Source of the DNA: Selaginella tamariscina
Taxonomy: Eukaryota > Streptophyta > Lycopodiopsida > Selaginellales > Selaginellaceae
Assembly: GCA_003024785.1 (NCBI GenBank)
Contig: PUQB01000347.1
Coordinates: 1-64,000 of the forward strand
Length of the DNA stretch: 64,000 nucleotides
Direction of reading: 5' to 3'
The notes beneath the pieces are model-generated. The model was not told the origin of the DNA. It did no database searches and saw only the letters and a list, made by a program, of their open reading frames with translations. Positions within the stretch are counted from its first letter, which is position 1, and every line of letters starts with the position of its first letter. Positions 57,411 through 64,000 of the stretch are shown here, piece after piece. The translations under genes were made by a program, and so were the position numbers.

Positions 57411-58059
57411 ATGAATAGCTAGCAATGTCACATGGAGATGTGACACTGGACTAGACATCACACGATACAACGCTCGAGGCACGCCCTTTGGGGTTGTGTC
57501 ATGGGTTTGTCGCTAAGTGGTTGGATACTCTAGTAAATAGACATGTTTGTGCTCACACTAGGGTGCTAAACCTTAAGCATCTGCTCAAGGGAGGTTAGGT
57601 CTTGTAATTAGGTGTGCTTTGGCACACTTGGCTAGAGGGTGTTCTCCTTAGGATCTAAGGGTTGAACAACCTAAGTTCATTAGCAGAAGCCCTATCATGA
57701 GACATTCGCAAGGTCATGTACTTAGGGTTATTTAAACCTAGCCTTAGGGAGTTTCCTTAACAGAACATTTGTGTTTGCCTACGGCAAACACTCATGTCCT
57801 TACTAAGTCCCTAGGTATAGGGTATGACTTAGCCACTCAAACCCTTAGGGATTAGTGATGGTTTAGGGTACCCCTTGTCGCCCTAAAGGGGTTGTACTCT
57901 TGGATGAGGGTGATTCCTCAAGGGGTAAGTGACAATGCCTTAGCTCTGCCACAGGGGCATGTGTGAGACACATCTCCTTTGTGTGGTTAGGGCATGAGCC
58001 TGTCTAGGTTTACTAGGATAGGATCCTAAAGTTTACTATTGAACAGAGAAAATCGTACA
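57411..58059. other. Unassigned sequence after the LTR
   Basis: Mixed-composition sequence with repeated CCTTAGGG/CCCTAAGG-type words; may be the continuation of the retroelement (leader or LTR). No open frame with recognisable motifs. Confidence 0.4.
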
Positions 58060-58810
58060 TATTAAAACATAGCAGTGGTCGCCACCAACAACCCGTATAA
58101 GGGTCTATCAGAATAAGCGAAATGAGATAGAGAACAGGTCAGACTTCAAAAGGTTAGGAAAGGGTAAGGATGGCAAGGTACATAGTAGGTAGAACTGTAG
58201 ATCCCATCACAGTAGAAATAAAAGGAAAAGAGTAAGACAACACGTAATATGGGTATAGTAGTAACACATACCCGTATTAAGGGTATAGCATAAAAATACC
58301 CGTAATAAGGGTGATAGACAGATAGACAGACCCGTAATAAGGGTGACAGACAGATAGACATACCCGTAATAAGGGTGACAGACAGACAAACAGACTCGTA
58401 ATAAGGGTGATAGACAGACAACAGACCCATAATAAGGGTGATAGATAGACATACAGACCCGTAATAAGGGTGACAAAAGACAGACAGCTTGTAATAAGGG
58501 TAACAGATAGATAGACAAACAAACACATAATAAGGATATAGCAAAAATATGAAAGACTAACACAAGACTAGATATCAGACCTCAGATGGTCAAACGGGAG
58601 TGAGAAAGAAAAGATAAAGCAGGTAGTACTGCAGATCTCGATGCAGTAAAAATCAAAGAATCAAGTAAGGTACCATAGAGAGAGTAGAAAGAGAATAGAT
58701 ATAGCAAGTAGTACTGCAGATCCCGAATGTAGTAGAAATGAAAGTAGAAATAAAAGAATCAAGTAAGATACCGAAGAGTGAGAGTAGAGGAGAGTATATA
58801 TTGACAATAC
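58060..58810 (-). repeat. Minisatellite-rich repeat, inverse of 16,116-17,690
   Basis: Contains GTGGTCGCCACCAACAACCCGTAT at the left edge, an array of about 31-bp ACCCGTAATAAGGGTGACAGACAGAC units (58,260-58,520), then the duplicated GTACTGCAGATCCCGAATGTAGTAG blocks (58,625-58,760). All are found inverted at 16,116-17,690, so both are members of one element family. Confidence 0.75.
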
Positions 58811-58984
58811 ATAGTACAATTCAGTATACCCCAGGATGCTTTCCTACTCCTAACTTCATCTATTTATACCCACACTTCTAGTCCAGTACGTTTAGTTATC
58901 GTAACTTTCTTTGAATCTATTCAGCTAGTTGTGTAACTTACTTAATGTCGTTATGATAACTGCTCCCTTGAACGTAATACGCTA

Positions 58985-59220
58985 ATATTTGGAACTGCCA
59001 TATTCCTGTTCTAAAAACTATTGTGGTATTTTGGTTCTCTCTAGAACTGCCATATTTCAGTTCCCTCTGGAACTGCCGTATTCTAGTTCTCTCTGGAATT
59101 GCCGTATTCCGGTTCCCTTTGGAACTTCCGTATTACAATTCTCTATGGAACTGCCGTATTACAGTTCTCTCTGGAACTGCCATATTTTGATTCCCTCTAG
59201 AACTGCCATATTACACTAAT
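58985..59220 (+). repeat. Minisatellite of about 30-bp units
   Basis: Eight imperfect copies of GGAACTGCCGTATTACAGTTCTCTCT. The open frame across it encodes a periodic L-P-Y-x-S-L-W-N-C-like peptide, a by-product of the repeat period. Confidence 0.8.
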
Positions 59221-60755
59221 ACCTGAATCATCCTCGTATTACGATTGACCCGTATTTCTATGTTCTTTCGCATATTTTTCAATATAAATATTGTTTTTGG
59301 TATTTTTCCCATTATACTTTCCTAATGAAACATGTGTAAACTTTGAAATTCTATGATGCCTAAGTACTACTCTAACATTTACTCAGGATATCCTCTAGGG
59401 TTCGGGGGATAGTCATTATAAGGGACTTAGGGTAGGACTCTACATCTTCTGTTTAACTAAGCATTTGAGTCAGACTTTTAAGGTCATCTTGGAAGACTTA
59501 GCGTTGCTCACATAGGGAATTGACGTCGGAAGGCCACTTGGCAGCCATATGTTGCCACGTGTTAGCCTCTGGGTTAAAAACTCTGACATCCTCACCATCA
59601 CGAGCACTTTAAAGAAAATATAATTAAGAAAGAATTTAAAATTCTATAACCAATTTATCTTTTTTATATGATTGCCACTTTTCTTAACCATAGGACAATT
59701 TAAATTTACAATATATGATAGAATTCCATTGTCTATGTCCCTTCATGAAATAACCCTAATTTACCAAGAAAGCCTTGAATTTCATACAATTCAAGCATAT
59801 GAATTAATGGGTATTCTTGTGAATCAATATATATATAAATCCATTTTTCTCAAGGATTCTTTCTCAAATAATGGCACCTGCATAACTTTCATGTACACAG
59901 AAATCATTGTTCACAGTGTAGGAAAAAATTTCCCATGTTAACATGATTATTTACTAAACTTAATAATTATAAGTAATTAAGAAACTTAAGCGAATTAAAA
60001 TGTCATTTCAAAAATCAACTTTCTAAATAACTAACATATCAATATTTTATAAATTATTTCAGTGAGTAAGCCATGTAGTAGTTTAAATTAAAGTAATTAA
60101 GAAACTTAAACGAATTAAAATGAGTAGTATTTTAAACATCAAATTACTAAATAACTCAACAAATTTTTAATATTTTATAAATTTGTAATTAACTAGAATG
60201 TTACCCTTAGAAGCATAAGAACCTAATGTATTCAAATTAATATTTGAATGGGAAAATTCACGAAAACCGTGGATTAGTAACGTGCAGGGCCATCCGGCCG
60301 CCAATATGGAAACGCTCCCATGTTCGACAATAATATAATTATTTAAACTATTAAATTATTCTATTTTATTATCATTAATTATAAACCATAATTATATCAA
60401 TTTGAAAAAGGGATTATGCTCAAATACTTATATATCTAGGGCATGATGTGGCATGATTAATTAAAACCTAATTTATTAACAGGAGCATATGCAATGATAA
60501 AACTCTTTATAAAAAAGATGAAAATTATATTGTTATATTAATGTTCTCATTTCTATAAAGCCTTTTAAACAAGTAGCAGTACTATATGTGTTTATACTTT
60601 TAAATAATGAGGAATATATTTGAGCTAAAAACCTTTCTTTTCTCTAGAATATTCCTTTTTAAAATAGAATCAATTATTTTTTAGATCTTTAAACATATCC
60701 GTTGGTTCTTTCTCATCATCCAGATATACTCAGGCAGATCTTGTTCTTGGAGATG
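59221..60755. other. AT-rich intergenic, no gene seen
   Basis: AT-rich with a partly duplicated AAGTAATTAAGAAACTTAA-AGCGAATTAAAATG block (59,972-60,003 and 60,091-60,123). Nothing else recognised. Confidence 0.5.
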
Positions 60756-60759
60756 AATG

Positions 60760-63360
60760 TTCATTTCTTCTCTGTCTGCATACTATCCTGTGATGGATAG
60801 TATGCATATAGCCACAATCATTCTGTTCTTCACGTACACCCTGCTGTTATTGGACTGTCCAAATTGGGGACTCACAAACCTATTGTTTAGGAGCACTTTG
60901 GAATGTTCTAGTGTTAGCTTCCCATCTCTTTCTGCCATGGCCTCCTCCTCAAAACTTGTAAAAAAATACCTATGCACATGAGTAAATTTTAGACTAAAAA
61001 CAACATAAGTTTAGTACTTAAGGGGTGCCCTCATGAATGTCATTTCCATTTGCATGTTGTTTTTTTTTTTTCATTAGGACTTTGAAGTCCAATTCAAATC
61101 CATAACACCAAGTATTAGTAGATGAATCATACTTATAAATGTATTATTGCACATATGCCTCTTCCGAAAGCATGCATAAGAATTGACTGATGAGCACCAA
61201 AATAGTTGAAACCAAGAATTTCAACTGCACTACAGTGCTTTGCGCATAAGGTCCAATGTCTCCACCTTCGCTGCTTCATTAGTTACCAACAGGACAACTA
61301 GTTAGACCTTCTTCCAATGGCGTGTTATGTGTCAAGAAGTCTATCCAATATGTATTTGTGGTACCATTGAACATAATGTTGGTGTTCCTGCACTTTCCAT
61401 AAGCCTAAACGTGTAAGAGGATGGTCAGGTCAATGGCCCTTTTTCATACAACTTATTCTGTGGTTCAACAAAGAATCCATTCGTGATGTCACGGTGCTTG
61501 AATGACCTCTTTCCTGATAGAGAACGTGTTATCATTGAACATTTTCAAAATTTAAGCACCAGAGGTGCATCACGTTGAATGTTGATACATCCAACAAGTT
61601 CAACCTGGTAATCACATTGCAAACCAAAGTAGAAAGTGGCTTACTAAATGAGAAATTGACTATTGCATACCCATAAATGTTGAATAGCCGATGGAGGCAG
61701 CTTTCCCACGTACTCCACTATCCTGTTGCAGCTTCCACTTGCAAGATGCGTTCGTGTAAATTCAAGCTTTGATATGGATGCATGAATCTCATCAAGGCTT
61801 CTTTTCTTCCATGGGCTCCATTGAGTTGCACAAAATATCATTGTGTTTCCAATGTGTTCCTTAGTCATAGGAATTTTGCATTTCCTGCAAGCAGATTTCT
61901 CACCTAGTACAGAACAATTAAAGGCATCCATAAGTTGCTTAAGCAAAACACAAACATTAGAAATCTAAATCCAGAAAGTACATGCAGACAGTTTCAACAA
62001 CTTGCAATGGGCTAGATTGATTAGCTGAGATGACAAGAAGTAGAACTCTTTTGTTTGAATTTTCTGGGCAAACCACCATATTCTTGCGGATGAAGTGCAT
62101 ACTCCACTTCCACACCTCAACAAACAACAATATCAACTCCTTCACAAGTAGGTCAAGGAATGCATCTAGACTATCTGTACCAACTTTGAATTTGGACTTT
62201 GGAATATACATGACTGGTAGAGTCATGGTTGCTGCTGAAGTGCCTCCAACCCAAGATTCAAAACCTTCACATTCATTGCTCCAAAATTTCTTTTGCAGAC
62301 TAAAAGTTTTCCCAATGTAATTGCATCGCTAGGTTCCGTGGATCTCCTGTAAGTAGCCGACCTGCTGAATGAAAGCTGGATATAAACAATGTGGGCACCA
62401 AATGTTCTACATACCTCTGCCATTAAGTTGAAGAGATTGCATGCAAGCATTGTGACTGGCCACATGCGCATGTGTTCTTCACATGATGGACATTGAATCG
62501 GCAATTCATATTGTTGACTTGGGTCAAAGAAAGCTTTTTATTGCCCCAAGTACTTCCCTCCCAGATTTTTGATATTCTAGGTGGTGCTTCAACAGCCCTA
62601 CCTTCTAGGCATCTCTTGCTCTCTCATGGATGGAGATCATCCTAGCAAATAGATTTTACCTTTGATCTAAGGGGCAAACGTGATGCTATGTGGATGTAGT
62701 AGAAGGAGACTGTGCTAGTGATTCCCACTTCATAAAATGTACACTCCTCCTTGCAGACTCACAACTTAGTCTTGGAACCTAATCCATAGCAAAATAGTAA
62801 AGTAAGACCCAACAACACTAGTTTTTCACTTACCTACACTCGCAATGATCAAGTCCTATTGCAAAAGTGTAAGATGGCACGTCCTTGTGACAACATAGTG
62901 CATGTCTCTCTGGCTTTGGCATTCCTAGATAGAGAAGTAGATGATCCAATGATCTAGAAAGCAAGGCACTTCAATTCCCCCATTTCTACCACTCCATGAA
63001 GGACAAAATACTTGAGCAAAGCTTACTTCCTTGTCCTGAACAGAGCCTTAGAATCTTAGACCTCAACACTTCTAAGACGTGACCATTGTAGAATAGGTTG
63101 CATAGTCTAAACAAGAACCTCAGCGCTATGGTTTCCAAAAGCGGCGTTGTTATTGATCCACTAATTTTAGAGACAACACACTCCCCTTTTGTCTCTTCAA
63201 CGTTTTTGGGGATTCGAATTTGACAAAAGATTTTTGAACTTCTCATCCAGAAGACCATCGATATTTTCACTAGAGAAGTATGTGGTGAAATTGTTGATCG
63301 CTTGTAGGATCTACCCCACATCCTCACCACCTCCTTTATGCATTTCAGGTTGAACAAAAA
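60760..63360 (-). pseudogene. Second TNP2/CACTA-like transposase gene, decayed
   Basis: Minus-strand segments in order: SGREVLGAIKSFL-like (about 62,560); CPSCEEHMRMWPVTMLACNL (62,490-62,430); then, after frame changes, MTLPVMYIPKSKFKVGTDSL and DAFLDLLVKELILLFVEV (62,226-62,120); a cysteine block ACRKCKIPMTKEHI (about 61,890-61,850), corresponding to the C-x2-C-x-x-P block of TNP2 proteins; TQWSPWKKRSLDEIH; and a C-terminal piece (60,977-60,783) ending with stop. Upstream frames (63,357-62,630), including a YYIHIASRLPLRSKV stretch, fit the N-terminal part. Stops and shifts make it nonfunctional. Related to the gene at 18,990-25,310. Confidence 0.55.
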
Positions 63361-63789
63361 TGTGGCACTCTTCTACTCCTCGGCTTCAACATTTGCAGGT
63401 TGGAAAGTATGTGTTGCATGAAGGTGCCTATAGAAACTAGATCTACTGAATTCCACACCATGACTTTCTATGTAGAATTGACATTGACAAACATAGCTTG
63501 AGTTGGATCGCATGTTTTAGTAGGTGGCTTTCACCATTGATGCCATCACCATGCACTCCTGGTCACTTGTTTCCTGTCGACAATGTATTCTCTCCACTCG
63601 TTAGTCTTTTTTAGTAAAGCTATGAGTTTTGAGTTTTAGTGGTGTTCTTGTGTAGATCATAGACTAGCGGTTGGTTCATTAATCGAAGGATGCTTGGCAC
63701 CATTTCAAGATATGCAATTTGGTATTTGCCACATTCAAAAACCATTCAATGCAAAAATCCCGTGCACAGAATCTCATTTCTAGAGGAAA

Positions 63790-64000
63790 ATACTTGGTGA
63801 GTTATCCATCAACCCCTAAACCTTAACCTATCAAACCTAGGGGTATTCTAAACATATCCGACATGCCAAACTCACTAGAATTAGCCATTAACCCAACTAG
63901 GACAAAAAAACCAAGGTAAGAGTTTTCTAGATGGAAGTGCTAGCTTCGCCCAGAGTTTCTTGCAAATACCTAATGACACCCAACTGGACCATCACTAGAT
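63790..64000 (-). mobile_element. LTR fragment, same family as 32,900-33,748, cut by window end
   Basis: Matches 33,470-33,630 in the same orientation (blocks ATGGAAGTGCTAGCTTC, GAGTTTCTTGCAAATACCTAATGACACCCA). The rest lies beyond the window. Confidence 0.6.

Noticed and set aside
58146-58563. Y/L/C-rich frames over the 31-bp array
   Set aside because: Product of the minisatellite; the same peptides appear from the inverted array at 17,258-17,524.

Overview
The window looks like nuclear DNA of a land plant with a large, AT-rich, repeat-dominated genome. Evidence: plant-type telomeric units (AAACCCT) at about 43,029-43,058, Ty3/gypsy and Ty1/copia retrotransposons, TNP2/CACTA-like transposase pieces, a Helitron-like 3' end, a RING-H2 gene and an F-box gene with GT-AG introns. 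Several introns are only 53-61 nt. That, together with the type of transposase-like gene in the large element, makes a non-seed plant (lycophyte, fern or bryophyte) a reasonable guess, but the species cannot be fixed from the sequence. Nearly every long coding region contains single-base frame changes, so some may be decay and some consensus errors.

Layout. 1-2,109: AT-rich, no gene. 2,110-5,946: copy A of a dispersed repeat. 6,185-8,347: F-box gene with a 5'UTR intron. 8,769-9,849: non-autonomous TIR transposon with TSD. 10,055-18,950: decayed Ty3 pol, coiled-coil retroelement ORFs, a Ty3 gag, minisatellite-rich LTRs and a nested solo LTR with TSD. 18,990-25,310: TNP2-like transposase gene (minus) split by a Ty3 element (20,380-24,012). 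25,490-27,150: Ty1/copia 5' fragment and Helitron-like 3' terminus. 28,091-29,090: uncharacterised minus-strand gene. 29,255-52,610: copy B of the dispersed repeat, inverted relative to copy A and swollen by other insertions. 53,150-53,383: intact RING-H2 gene. 56,541-64,000: LTRs, minisatellites and a second TNP2-like gene.

The main discovery is a 14,582-bp element at 36,589-51,170 inserted in copy B. It has 27-bp terminal inverted repeats (25/27 identical), a 4-bp target duplication AATC, and an unoccupied target in copy A at 2,861-2,864. Leftward it carries an intron-containing transposase-like gene (DUF7869-like, with D-N-x3-N-K-N and G-H-T-H-E-D-I-D motifs). Rightward it carries a ParB-like domain gene continuing into a DNA-methyltransferase-like region, then an FCP1/NIF (HAD-type) phosphatase-like gene. 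Two arrays of the 18-bp palindrome GGCGGGATTAATCCCGCC, one on each side of a central AT-rich, microsatellite-rich region, appear to lie in the first introns of the two divergent transcription units. A small TRIM retrotransposon is nested in the right half. The combination of transposase, ParB/methyltransferase-like protein, phosphatase cargo and palindromic arrays is the system most worth following up.
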